NCBI GenBank assembly: GCA_014378085.1
Contig: JACMOJ010000550.1
Span: 1-7,815, forward strand
Source: Burkholderiales bacterium
GTDB lineage: Bacteria; Pseudomonadota; Gammaproteobacteria; Burkholderiales; Usitatibacteraceae
DNA: 7,815 bases
Reading direction: 5' to 3'
Each line of letters starts with the position of its first letter. Positions within the stretch are counted from its first letter, which is position 1. Under the pieces are notes generated by a model that did no database searches, had not been told where the DNA came from, and saw only the letters and a program-made list of their open reading frames with translations. The position numbers and the translations under genes were made by a program. This document shows, piece after piece, positions 1 through 5,678 of the stretch.

Positions 1-138
1 AAAAAGCGGCAAGACAGTTGCACCATCAAGGGAGACAAATTTGCTGTGTATGAAGGCACACCCACAGTTGCCCTTGCCCCCGGCGAATACGCCATCATGT
101 ACGGCGACCATTTTTATGATTTTGCGGTTGAACCGTGA
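1..138 (+). CDS. C-terminal fragment of an unidentified protein
   Basis: Frame 1 is open from the first base of the window to a TGA at 136-138, giving 45 residues of a gene that begins outside the window. The peptide is well mixed and protein-like and ends in a segment reading PGEYAIMYGDHFYDFAVEP, which looks like the beta-rich end of a small domain. There is one cysteine (residue 7 of the fragment). I do not recognise the family, so no function is offered. The last codons and stop sit in a small dyad: TGAACC (129-134) pairs with GGTTCA (142-147). No T-run follows, so it is not a classical terminator. The lipoprotein gene starts 268 bases downstream on the same strand, so an operon is possible but not evident. 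Confidence 0.7.
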   Translation, partial: KKRQDSCTIKGDKFAVYEGTPTVALAPGEYAIMYGDHFYDFAVEP

Positions 139-352
139 GAAGGTTCATGCCTACCACGCGGTGCAAGAGCACCTCATCATTTGGCACACCAGATTGAACG
201 CGATGAACACAACAGAACATGTGGTACAGAAACTGCGTTCGTTGCCACCACAGCGCTTGGTCGCAGTCGAAACGCTCGGAGACTACGCGCGCGCGGGCAA
301 TAAAATAAAGGGCAAAAATAATCAAAAAAATTGAAAGCGCCCAGGCACGCAT
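95..352 (-). CDS. Possible small single-pass membrane protein (doubtful)
   Basis: An ATG at 350-352 opens an 85-residue minus-strand frame ending in TGA at 95-97. The start MRAWALSIFLIIFALYFIAR is one hydrophobic segment followed by a basic RAR, as in a small inner-membrane protein. A soluble tail follows with a CDQALWWQR stretch and a paired CC. Against it: the hydrophobic segment is read from the antisense of an A-rich stretch (about 299-335), which gives Phe/Ile/Leu codons by chance. There is no clear Shine-Dalgarno sequence, and the frame overlaps the end of the upstream + strand gene by 44 bases. I recognise no family. The rest of the 139-406 gap holds only the A-rich tract, which could be an upstream promoter element for the lipoprotein gene, though no convincing -35/-10 pair was found. 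Confidence 0.22.
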   Translation of the reverse strand: MRAWALSIFLIIFALYFIARARVVSERFDCDQALWWQRTQFLYHMFCCVHRVQSGVPNDEVLLHRVVGMNLLTVQPQNHKNGRRT

Positions 353-406
353 TTTTTTGCGGCCTGAAAATATGCCGCTGGCCCTTTTAACGCCCTCACC
401 GGTAAT

Positions 407-1303
407 ATGGCCATGAATCCGACACTCGCCCGCCGCCTGCGGCAATTGCTTCTCGCCACCGGCATCACTGCCCTTCTCTCCGCTTGTTCGGCCACGCGCC
501 TGCTCAATATCTTCGTGTCCGAAAGCGGTTTTAAGGTCACGAACGATATTGCATATGGCAAATCCGCCCGCGAAAGGTTAGATGTTTACCGGCCCGTAGA
601 GGCAACATCGACAACCGCGTTTAAACCGGTCGTGGTTTTCTTTTATGGTGGCGCATGGGATTCAGGCGACAAGGGCGGTTACTTGTTTGTTGCCGAAGCG
701 TTAACTTCACGCGGCTACGTGGTCGTTGTTCCTAACTATCGCCTCTATCCCGAGATCACTTTCCCCGCGTACATGGATGACGCAGCGCTAGCCATGAAAT
801 GGACCTTCGACAATATCGCGCAACACGGCGGTGACCCAAATAATGTGTTTACGATGGGCCATTCCGCTGGGGCGCAATTGGCCGCGCTGGTGGCCTTTGA
901 TGCCACCTATCTAAACAAGGTTGGTGTCGACAAGTCACGCATTTGCGGTGTCATCAGCCTCGCCGGCCCAATGGATTTCCTGCCGTTGACCGAAGCGAAA
1001 ATGGAGTTTATTTTTCCGCTGCCCGTTCGCGCGGCGTCCCAGCCGATTAACTACATCACCGGCAACGAGCCGCCCACGCTGCTGTTGCATGGCACCACCG
1101 ATACGCGTGTGGGTATCCATAACAGCCGCAATCTTGCCACCCGCATCGCCGAGCGCGGCGGAACTGCCGAGGTGACTTTCTACCCGGAAATGGGCCACAT
1201 TGGCATATTGCTCGCGCTAGCCGCGCCGCTTCGCGGCGGCAAGCCGGTGCTGGATCGGGTGGCGAAATTTATCGACGCGCAAGTGGCAGCCAAACGCCGG
1301 TAA
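407..1303 (+). CDS. Lipoprotein alpha/beta-hydrolase (esterase/lipase, Aes/BD-FAE-like)
   Basis: A 298-residue predicted carboxylesterase anchored to the cell envelope. Residues 1-27 are a lipoprotein signal: basic n-region (RRLRQ), hydrophobic core and lipobox LSAC, with Cys27 as the lipidated residue. Ser28 at +2 favours the outer membrane by the E. coli sorting rule. The hydrolase fold follows. FFYGGAW (78-84) is the oxyanion-loop motif, with Tyr where many relatives have His in HGGxW. NYRLYPE (110-116) is typical of this family. The nucleophile elbow is GHSAG with Ser153, and the other triad members are probably Asp232 (HGTTDTR) and His264 (MGHIG). The triad is complete, so an active ester hydrolase is likely; the substrate is unknown. 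The start could also be the ATG at 413 (residue 3); neither has a strong ribosome-binding site. A six-bp stem (1294-1299 with 1304-1309) and a GTAA tetraloop straddle the stop codon. The gene converges on the minus-strand unit ending at 1479. Confidence 0.9.
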   Translation: MAMNPTLARRLRQLLLATGITALLSACSATRLLNIFVSESGFKVTNDIAYGKSARERLDVYRPVEATSTTAFKPVVVFFYGGAWDSGDKGGYLFVAEALTSRGYVVVVPNYRLYPEITFPAYMDDAALAMKWTFDNIAQHGGDPNNVFTMGHSAGAQLAALVAFDATYLNKVGVDKSRICGVISLAGPMDFLPLTEAKMEFIFPLPVRAASQPINYITGNEPPTLLLHGTTDTRVGIHNSRNLATRIAERGGTAEVTFYPEMGHIGILLALAAPLRGGKPVLDRVAKFIDAQVAAKRR

Positions 1304-1402
1304 CGGCGTGGGCGGCGGGTGGCCGCACATTGGACCGCTAGTGTGTGAGCAAACCATCAGCAAATTTAATTGCCAGATAAATAGCACTTCCCGATGAAGA
1401 AC

Positions 1403-1462
1403 GTCCTTTATCCACGGGCGTTTTCCACCTATTTAGGCTGAACTCGCCCGTCCACAAAGGAC
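1403..1462. terminator. Long imperfect hairpin between convergent genes, candidate bidirectional terminator
   Basis: Two nested arm pairs match exactly: GTCCTTT (1403-1409) with AAAGGAC (1456-1462), and ACGGGCG (1414-1420) with CGCCCGT (1445-1451). A symmetric 4x4 internal mismatch separates them and the apical loop is 24 bases. It lies in the 175-base gap between the stops of two converging genes (1303 and 1479), where a shared terminator would be expected. Neither side carries a clear U-run, so intrinsic termination is uncertain. It could instead be a structured 3'-end protecting the mRNA or a repeat of REP type. Two GGACTTT copies (1459-1465 and 1474-1480) adjoin the right arm. Confidence 0.4.
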
Positions 1463-1478
1463 TTTGGCTGCGCGGACT

Positions 1479-2309
1479 TTACTTAAGGCCAGCCGCGACG
1501 ATCGCTGCATATCGTTCGTTCATCGGTGCCGGAACGTCGACCACACGAATGCAGGCCGGTAGCGGATGGCGAAGCAAATCATCAATTTCTTTTAGCAGCA
1601 ACGAACCCTGCCAGCGAAACAACGTGGTTGGCACACTCAGCAACTGATAGTGCTCCACCCGCTCGTGTTTGAAAGCCGCCATGTAAGCCTCTACGTAACG
1701 CGGCCCGACCAACAAATATTCGTTCATCGCGGCCTGCACTTCCGCTGCGGTCGGCTCGGTGGCGCGGAATTGGTGCGCTGGATTTTTTTCGTACCAAGGA
1801 AAATACTGCAACGACTGGCGACACATTTGCCACAGCTTCGGCAGATGTGAACCATCGGCAGCAGGCGTGATGTCGATAAAGTAACGTGCAAGAATCGCAT
1901 CGCGTTCGGCGTCGCAAAAATGCGCCGCGTTGTCGAGCAACAAATGTGCAACGTCAGCCGGGTATGTATTGGCGTAGCCAAGCGCCAGCTGGGCGCCAGT
2001 CGCCGACCCGTACAACTTGAAACGCGGCCCGGCAACTTGTTGAAAAAACGAATGAAGTGCCGGCAGGTAATCGGCAATGGCTTGTGCAGGGGCTGCGAGC
2101 GGCTCTGACAATCCGTAGCCTGGTGTATCCAGTGCGATGACGTGTTGGGACGGCGGAAACATGGCCATCAGCGGCGCAAACATCGCTGAACTCTTTGGTG
2201 ATGGATGTAGCAACACCAGCGGTACGCCAGCTCTGCCACCTTCCGCGCGATGTACCTCGCGGTAGTGGAGCTTCAGTCCGCCGAAGCTGCCAAATTTTTG
2301 ATGAATCAC
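1479..2309 (-). CDS. Divergent alpha/beta-hydrolase-fold protein lacking the usual catalytic triad
   Basis: A 276-residue cytoplasmic alpha/beta-hydrolase-fold protein with no signal peptide. Fold landmarks are the strand and turn LVLLHPSPKSS (31-41, in place of HGxPxxS), ALDTPGYGLSEP (59-70) and the nucleophile elbow at YGSATGAQLA (100-109). Aligned on G-x-Nuc-x-G, the elbow is G101-S102-A103-T104-G105, so the nucleophile position is Ala, not Ser. The usual acid site after the seventh strand reads RWQGSLLLKE (232-241) with no Asp or Glu at the expected spacing. No histidine occurs after His248, so the C-terminal catalytic His is also missing. Relatives I recall with HQTPRS and GYHTG motifs have a similar non-Ser elbow, so this may be a conserved divergent subfamily rather than a damaged gene. 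The GTG start (2307-2309) overlaps the TGA of the upstream reductase gene and has no ribosome-binding site of its own, which suggests translational coupling. Ser102 as a shifted nucleophile cannot be excluded. Confidence 0.85.
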   Translation of the reverse strand: MIHQKFGSFGGLKLHYREVHRAEGGRAGVPLVLLHPSPKSSAMFAPLMAMFPPSQHVIALDTPGYGLSEPLAAPAQAIADYLPALHSFFQQVAGPRFKLYGSATGAQLALGYANTYPADVAHLLLDNAAHFCDAERDAILARYFIDITPAADGSHLPKLWQMCRQSLQYFPWYEKNPAHQFRATEPTAAEVQAAMNEYLLVGPRYVEAYMAAFKHERVEHYQLLSVPTTLFRWQGSLLLKEIDDLLRHPLPACIRVVDVPAPMNERYAAIVAAGLK

Positions 2310-3370
2310 GCGACGGCGCCCGCTGCATACGGTCCTGAGTTCACTTGCACCAATTGCTTGCCAGTGTGTGCACCGGCAAATAGCGCGACGAGCGCCTGCG
2401 GGAATTTTTCGATGCCCACTTCGATGTGTTCTGTCGGACGCATGTGTCCGGCTTTAATCCAACCGGCAATTTCGGTCGTGGCCGCCGGCCACTGCGGAAA
2501 AAAATCAAAGACAATGATGCCGCTCATGGTGGCTCGCGCCATGATGAGCTTCATGTAGTTGCGCGGACCCGCGTAGCCGCCTTCGTTGTACTGCGACAAC
2601 GCCCCACACAGCACCACCCGCGCACCACGCGCGAGATTTAGCAACACGCCGTCGAGCATGTCACCGCCGACGTTGTCAAAGTACACATCAACACCTTGCG
2701 GGCACAATCGTTTCAACGCGACCGCCGCTGATTCGGATTTGTAATCAAACGCGCCGTCGAAACCCATCTCTTCGACCAGCCACCGACACTTCGCCGCACC
2801 CCCGGCACTGCCGATAACACGACAGCCTTTGAGTTTGGCAATTTGCCCGACCGTGGTGCCGACCGTGCCCGACGCCGCCGAGACAAACACTGTATTGCCT
2901 GCTACCGGCTTACCGCGCTCCAGCAAGCCGAAATAGGCGGTCATGCCCGGCATGCCCAACACACCGAGGTGCTGCGACAGCGGCCCCAATGAAAGATCAC
3001 ACCGCGACAGCCCCATGCCGATCTTGGCATTGGCGGGAATGTCGTAAATCACGTGCGACTGTGAATTCATCAGACCACTCACCACATCGCCAACCTGATA
3101 TTCCGGGTGTACTGAATGGCTGATGCGCCCTGCCGCAAAACAGCGCACCGGCTCACCCAGCTTGGCGCCCGGCACATAGGTGTCAGCCGGGTTGAGCCAG
3201 TATCGAATCGCCGGATCGAGTGACAAATAGGATGTTTCAATCATTACCTGGCCCTCGGCTAGCGGCGGCAGCGTGGCGTGCAACACCGTCATGTCACTTT
3301 GTTTGACCATGCCAACGGGGAAGGCGGCAACGACGACTTGCGTACTGGTTACCGTGGCGGCTGTTGGCAT
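2306..3370 (-). CDS. NADP-dependent MDR oxidoreductase, CurA / prostaglandin-reductase type
   Basis: A 354-residue zinc-independent medium-chain reductase expected to reduce the C=C bond of enones or enals with NADPH in the cytoplasm. From the chosen ATG: the N-terminal GroES-like domain contains YLSLDPAIR (48-56), a signature of the CurA/PTGR/leukotriene B4 dehydrogenase group. LGMPGMTAY (138-146) follows, then the Rossmann nucleotide loop SAASGTVG (164-171), GSAGG (187-191), Lys194 and Tyr210 in positions used by relatives for the NADP phosphate, and FDNVGG (231-236). No structural-zinc cysteine cluster is present. The frame stays open to a TTG at 3412 (368 residues). I prefer the ATG at 3368-3370 because homologues begin near the VVVAAFPVG segment and because the TTG lies inside a perfect palindrome that looks like an operator. 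Neither start has a clear Shine-Dalgarno sequence. The stop overlaps the GTG of the hydrolase-fold gene by four bases. The natural substrate is not known. Confidence 0.92.
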   Translation of the reverse strand: MPTAATVTSTQVVVAAFPVGMVKQSDMTVLHATLPPLAEGQVMIETSYLSLDPAIRYWLNPADTYVPGAKLGEPVRCFAAGRISHSVHPEYQVGDVVSGLMNSQSHVIYDIPANAKIGMGLSRCDLSLGPLSQHLGVLGMPGMTAYFGLLERGKPVAGNTVFVSAASGTVGTTVGQIAKLKGCRVIGSAGGAAKCRWLVEEMGFDGAFDYKSESAAVALKRLCPQGVDVYFDNVGGDMLDGVLLNLARGARVVLCGALSQYNEGGYAGPRNYMKLIMARATMSGIIVFDFFPQWPAATTEIAGWIKAGHMRPTEHIEVGIEKFPQALVALFAGAHTGKQLVQVNSGPYAAGAVA

Positions 3371-3398
3371 AGTTGGTTTCGATGAGGGTGGTGAAATT

Positions 3399-3414
3399 AT
3401 TTGTCCGGACAAAT
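3399..3414. promoter_or_regulatory. Perfect 16-bp palindrome, candidate operator of the reductase unit
   Basis: ATTTGTCCGGACAAAT is a perfect inverted repeat with no spacer, 29 bases upstream of the preferred reductase ATG in the divergent intergenic region. On the minus strand a TAGAAT (3413-3418) resembles a -10 box and overlaps its edge, which would put the transcription start within the palindrome. A CTGACA (3439-3444) is the best -35 candidate, but the 20-base spacing is poor. The geometry suits a dimeric repressor of TetR, MarR or a similar family. No regulator gene is in the window and I do not assign one. Confidence 0.45.
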
Positions 3415-3515
3415 TCTACACGACGCGTGCTTCCGTCATGTCAGCGACCCCGTAAACTACCGCCTCCCGCACCAAACTTCTTTACTCACGCTGCGGCAAT
3501 TCGCCGCGACGATTC

Positions 3516-3520
3516 GGAGA
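3516..3520 (+). promoter_or_regulatory. Ribosome binding site of the cyclophilin fusion gene
   Basis: GGAGA lies five bases before the ATG at 3526-3528 (GGAG core spacing six). This is the clearest conventional Shine-Dalgarno site among the well-supported genes on the + strand, and it fixes the start ahead of the signal peptide. No convincing -35/-10 pair was found for this gene between the palindrome and this site. Confidence 0.6.
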
Positions 3521-3525
3521 TGTAG

Positions 3526-5205
3526 ATGTTTAGCTTCAATCCACACGTTCAGAAAATACCGCTGTGGTCTCTCTACCGCGTATGCATTATTGCTTGCACC
3601 GCGCTGCTAGTGCTGCCCGCGACAGTGGCACACGCCACCACCGTCAGGTTGCAAACCACTCAGGGCGCAATTGATATCAACCTCTACGATACGGCGACAC
3701 CAATCACCGTCGCCAATTTTCTCGCCTATGTGCGCAGTGGTGCCTATACCGATTCGTTGATTCACCGCAGTGTGCCGGGGTTTGTGATCCAAGGCGGCGG
3801 CTACACCTGGGTGGGGGGCAATACGTCGGTTGCAGATGTGGTGGCTAGGCCGCCAATCCAAAATGAATTCAGCGCATCACGCTCAAATTTGCGCGGCACC
3901 ATCGCGATGGCCAAATTGGGCGGTGACCCAAATAGCGCCACCTCGCAATGGTTTATCAATCTCGCCAACAACGCGTCTATTCTCGACGGACAAAACGGTG
4001 GCTTCACCGTGTTCGGGCAAGTGGCCCCCGAAAGCATGGCGGTGGTTGACGCCATTGCGGCGCTTCCGATTGTGAATGTCGGCGGCGCGTTCAACGAGCT
4101 GCCGCTGACCAGCATACCGGCCAATGGTGCGGCGATTTTGAAAGCTAATTTATCATTGGTGCAGTCCGCGACCATCAAAAGTAGCAACGTCAAACCCGGC
4201 GTGATGGATATTGACGGCTTGGGCAAACATCAAATCGTTATTCGCAACGTCGCCAACGGCACCGCCGCAATGCGCGTGGGTCGCTTGGTGAACAACCAAA
4301 TTCAATTCACGACACAAGATGATCCGGGGCCAAATTTTCGTTTGGTGGCGGCGATTGACCTTGACGGCAATGGCAAGTCCGACCTCGTTTTTTTGAACAC
4401 CACACAAACGCCACTTACCGACGTGCGTATCTGGACTGACTTTCAACGAACAACCGAACGACTCTGGCGGCAGGTGAAACCGGTGTGGGACGTACAGGTA
4501 ACCGGTGATCTTGATGGCGACGGTGCAGGCGACATCGTGTGGCGGTATTTGGCCGACGATCCACGCGATACCGGCGTGTCCTACATTTGGTTTTACAACA
4601 GCAGTAACGCGCCGGTGGTCCGTAAGCGCGGCGGCGCGCCGTTGAACTGGACCCTGATCGGCGCGGCGGATTTTGATGCAAACGGCGCAGCCGACATGGT
4701 GTACGTGAGCCCGGACAATCAGGTGCGGGTGTTGATGGCCACGCCGAATCGTACCTGCGCAAACTTGTCCGCAGGTGTGGTGCCTGCGGGCTTTCGGGCA
4801 ATCAAGCTCGGCGACTTCAGCGGCAGTGGTCGCGCGGATTTGCTCATGCGTCATCCCACCACCGGGCAAACGTTATTGAAGACCATGAACGCAACAGGCC
4901 TATCACTGCCGAGCTTCACCGGTGATCCCGAAGACCCTAACGCGTCCTGCACTTCGTCGGCACTCACGCTTACCACCAGCGATTTGGGGCTGCTACCCAG
5001 CGACCCGACCTGGCAACTCTTCGCCACCGGCGATTTCGACGGCTACGGCATTGTCGATATCGCGTGGAGGCGGCCTGACGGCACGATCACGTTGTGGCTG
5101 CTCAACCGCAGCACCGATTTCACCGCGCCGACGATCATCGACAACGCCGGGACCGTGCCCGCCGGATTTACCGTGTTTCAATCGGGGCCAGCGGCGTCGA
5201 ACTAA
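3526..5205 (+). CDS. Secreted cyclophilin-type peptidyl-prolyl isomerase fused to FG-GAP/VCBS-like repeats
   Basis: A 559-residue exported protein. Residues 1-37 form a Sec signal peptide with a long n-region, hydrophobic core around 19-34 and an AHA cleavage site after Ala37. Residues 40-209 are a cyclophilin domain of the PpiA/PpiB type, which catalyses cis-trans isomerisation of prolyl bonds. Key positions are present: His80-Arg81 and PGFVIQGG (84-91) with Phe86 and Gln89, GTIAMA (124-129), SQWFI (140-144) and FTVFGQV (160-166), so it is probably active. Residues 228-515 carry six Asp-rich repeats of the DxDGxGxxD type, typical of FG-GAP/VCBS beta-propeller blades that bind calcium. The mature protein has only two cysteines, 411 and 475, in the longest inter-repeat segment; they may form a disulfide. 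Stand-alone bacterial cyclophilins are about 160-190 residues, so the C-terminal two thirds is an added module. Likely location is periplasm or outside the cell; the partner is unknown. The gene is divergent from the reductase unit. Confidence 0.9.
   Translation: MFSFNPHVQKIPLWSLYRVCIIACTALLVLPATVAHATTVRLQTTQGAIDINLYDTATPITVANFLAYVRSGAYTDSLIHRSVPGFVIQGGGYTWVGGNTSVADVVARPPIQNEFSASRSNLRGTIAMAKLGGDPNSATSQWFINLANNASILDGQNGGFTVFGQVAPESMAVVDAIAALPIVNVGGAFNELPLTSIPANGAAILKANLSLVQSATIKSSNVKPGVMDIDGLGKHQIVIRNVANGTAAMRVGRLVNNQIQFTTQDDPGPNFRLVAAIDLDGNGKSDLVFLNTTQTPLTDVRIWTDFQRTTERLWRQVKPVWDVQVTGDLDGDGAGDIVWRYLADDPRDTGVSYIWFYNSSNAPVVRKRGGAPLNWTLIGAADFDANGAADMVYVSPDNQVRVLMATPNRTCANLSAGVVPAGFRAIKLGDFSGSGRADLLMRHPTTGQTLLKTMNATGLSLPSFTGDPEDPNASCTSSALTLTTSDLGLLPSDPTWQLFATGDFDGYGIVDIAWRRPDGTITLWLLNRSTDFTAPTIIDNAGTVPAGFTVFQSGPAASN
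4207..5070 (+). repeat. Six FG-GAP-like repeats encoded within the cyclophilin fusion
   Basis: Protein-level repeats, each starting with a calcium-loop-like Asp: D228 (DIDGLGKHQIV), D278 (DLDGNGKSDLV), D328 (DLDGDGAGDIV), D382 (DFDANGAADMV), D430 (DFSGSGRADLL) and D503 (DFDGYGIVDIA). Spacings are 50, 50, 54, 48 and 73 residues. The third, fifth and sixth are followed by WR, MR or WRR as in FG-GAP/VCBS families. The first loop lacks its last Asp (HQI) and the fifth is degenerate. The 73-residue gap holds the two mature cysteines and could hide a decayed blade, giving a seven-bladed propeller in all (inference). Confidence 0.7.
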
Positions 5206-5678
5206 GCCGCATGTGATGCGCTGCGTTCGAGCCGCACCCACAAGCGTTGCGCCGTGCGATATCGCATTCCGCTCAGTGCCCACCAACCAGAATTCGGCCC
5301 TCGTCTGCGCGGGAGGGGAGGAAATTCTATTGAACAGCGAAACTTGTTTCAAACATTGGCACACTAACGCGAGAAGCCAAAACCGACCGTTTGACGGGCA
5401 CTTCCGAGCAAAACTGCCTGAGGAAGCCCGCCGAATGGCACTTTTGTATTTCGGCGATAAAGCTGCTTCGCTATCCCCTCCGGCAGCGTGTTTCGCAACA
5501 AGAGGCCCAAGAAAATCGGCGCGGTTGACGCTGGCCAATCGGCGAGGTTTCGTCGATCCGGTGAATCCGCATTTTTGTGGCTTGATGATCTGATCGTAAA
5601 TCAGCCGCCGTCGTGACCTAACCGATCCCCGCAGATTCAGAAGTAAACTGCGCACTTTAATTGAAACTTCCAGCGCCC
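5206..5678. other. 473-base stretch with no confident gene
   Basis: Between the cyclophilin fusion and the DsbA-family gene. No recognisable protein domain or RNA gene was found. It holds small dyads: CGCAT/ATGCG around 5208-5220 just after the upstream stop, a perfect 12-bp palindrome TGCGATATCGCA (5255-5266), and CTGAT/ATCAG (5590-5604). It also has a purine-rich GGGAGGGGAGGA (5311-5322) and a TTTAAT (5656-5661) that could be a -10 box for the downstream gene. Both strands keep long open frames here, which fits either a small gene or an intergenic repeat. Confidence 0.5.
5330..5593 (+). CDS. Possible small ORF with TTG start and strong ribosome-binding-site-like sequence
   Basis: A TTG at 5330-5332 follows the GGAGG core of GGGAGGGGAGGA (5311-5322) by about eight bases and opens an 87-residue frame ending in TGA at 5591-5593. 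The peptide is basic, has four cysteines, and contains RPFDGHFRAKLPEEARRMAL in its middle and PHFCGLM near its end. It has no signal peptide, no membrane segment and no family I recognise. An internal ATG at 5434 would give a shorter product. Support rests almost only on the ribosome-binding-site spacing. The minus strand is also open across the same bases, so the frame may be chance or part of a dispersed repeat. Confidence 0.2.
   Translation: MNSETCFKHWHTNARSQNRPFDGHFRAKLPEEARRMALLYFGDKAASLSPPAACFATRGPRKSARLTLANRRGFVDPVNPHFCGLMI

Noticed and set aside
129..147. Terminator hairpin at the end of the first partial gene
   Set aside because: The stem is only six bp with a seven-base loop and no T-run follows.
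1395..1485. Integron attC-like site at the long hairpin
   Set aside because: The arms do not carry the conserved RYYYAAC and GTTRRRY core boxes and there is no integrase or cassette array.
4153..4869. His-rich 238-residue minus-strand frame opposite the FG-GAP region
   Set aside because: It is the antisense of Asp/Gly-rich repeat codons, which produces His/Val/Arg-rich shadow frames.
5255..5266. 12-bp palindrome TGCGATATCGCA as an operator
   Set aside because: It lies just after a stop codon and far from any supported start, with no promoter-like sequence nearby. A lone 12-bp dyad is weak evidence.
4922..5593. A 223-residue + strand frame starting within the cyclophilin fusion gene
   Set aside because: Its first half is an out-of-frame shadow of the FG-GAP repeat region. 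Only the portion after the TTG at 5330 was kept, at low confidence.
5661..5678. TTG start for the DsbA-family protein
   Set aside because: The ATG at 5679 matches where family members begin (strand one directly before CPWC), and the TTG has no ribosome-binding site.
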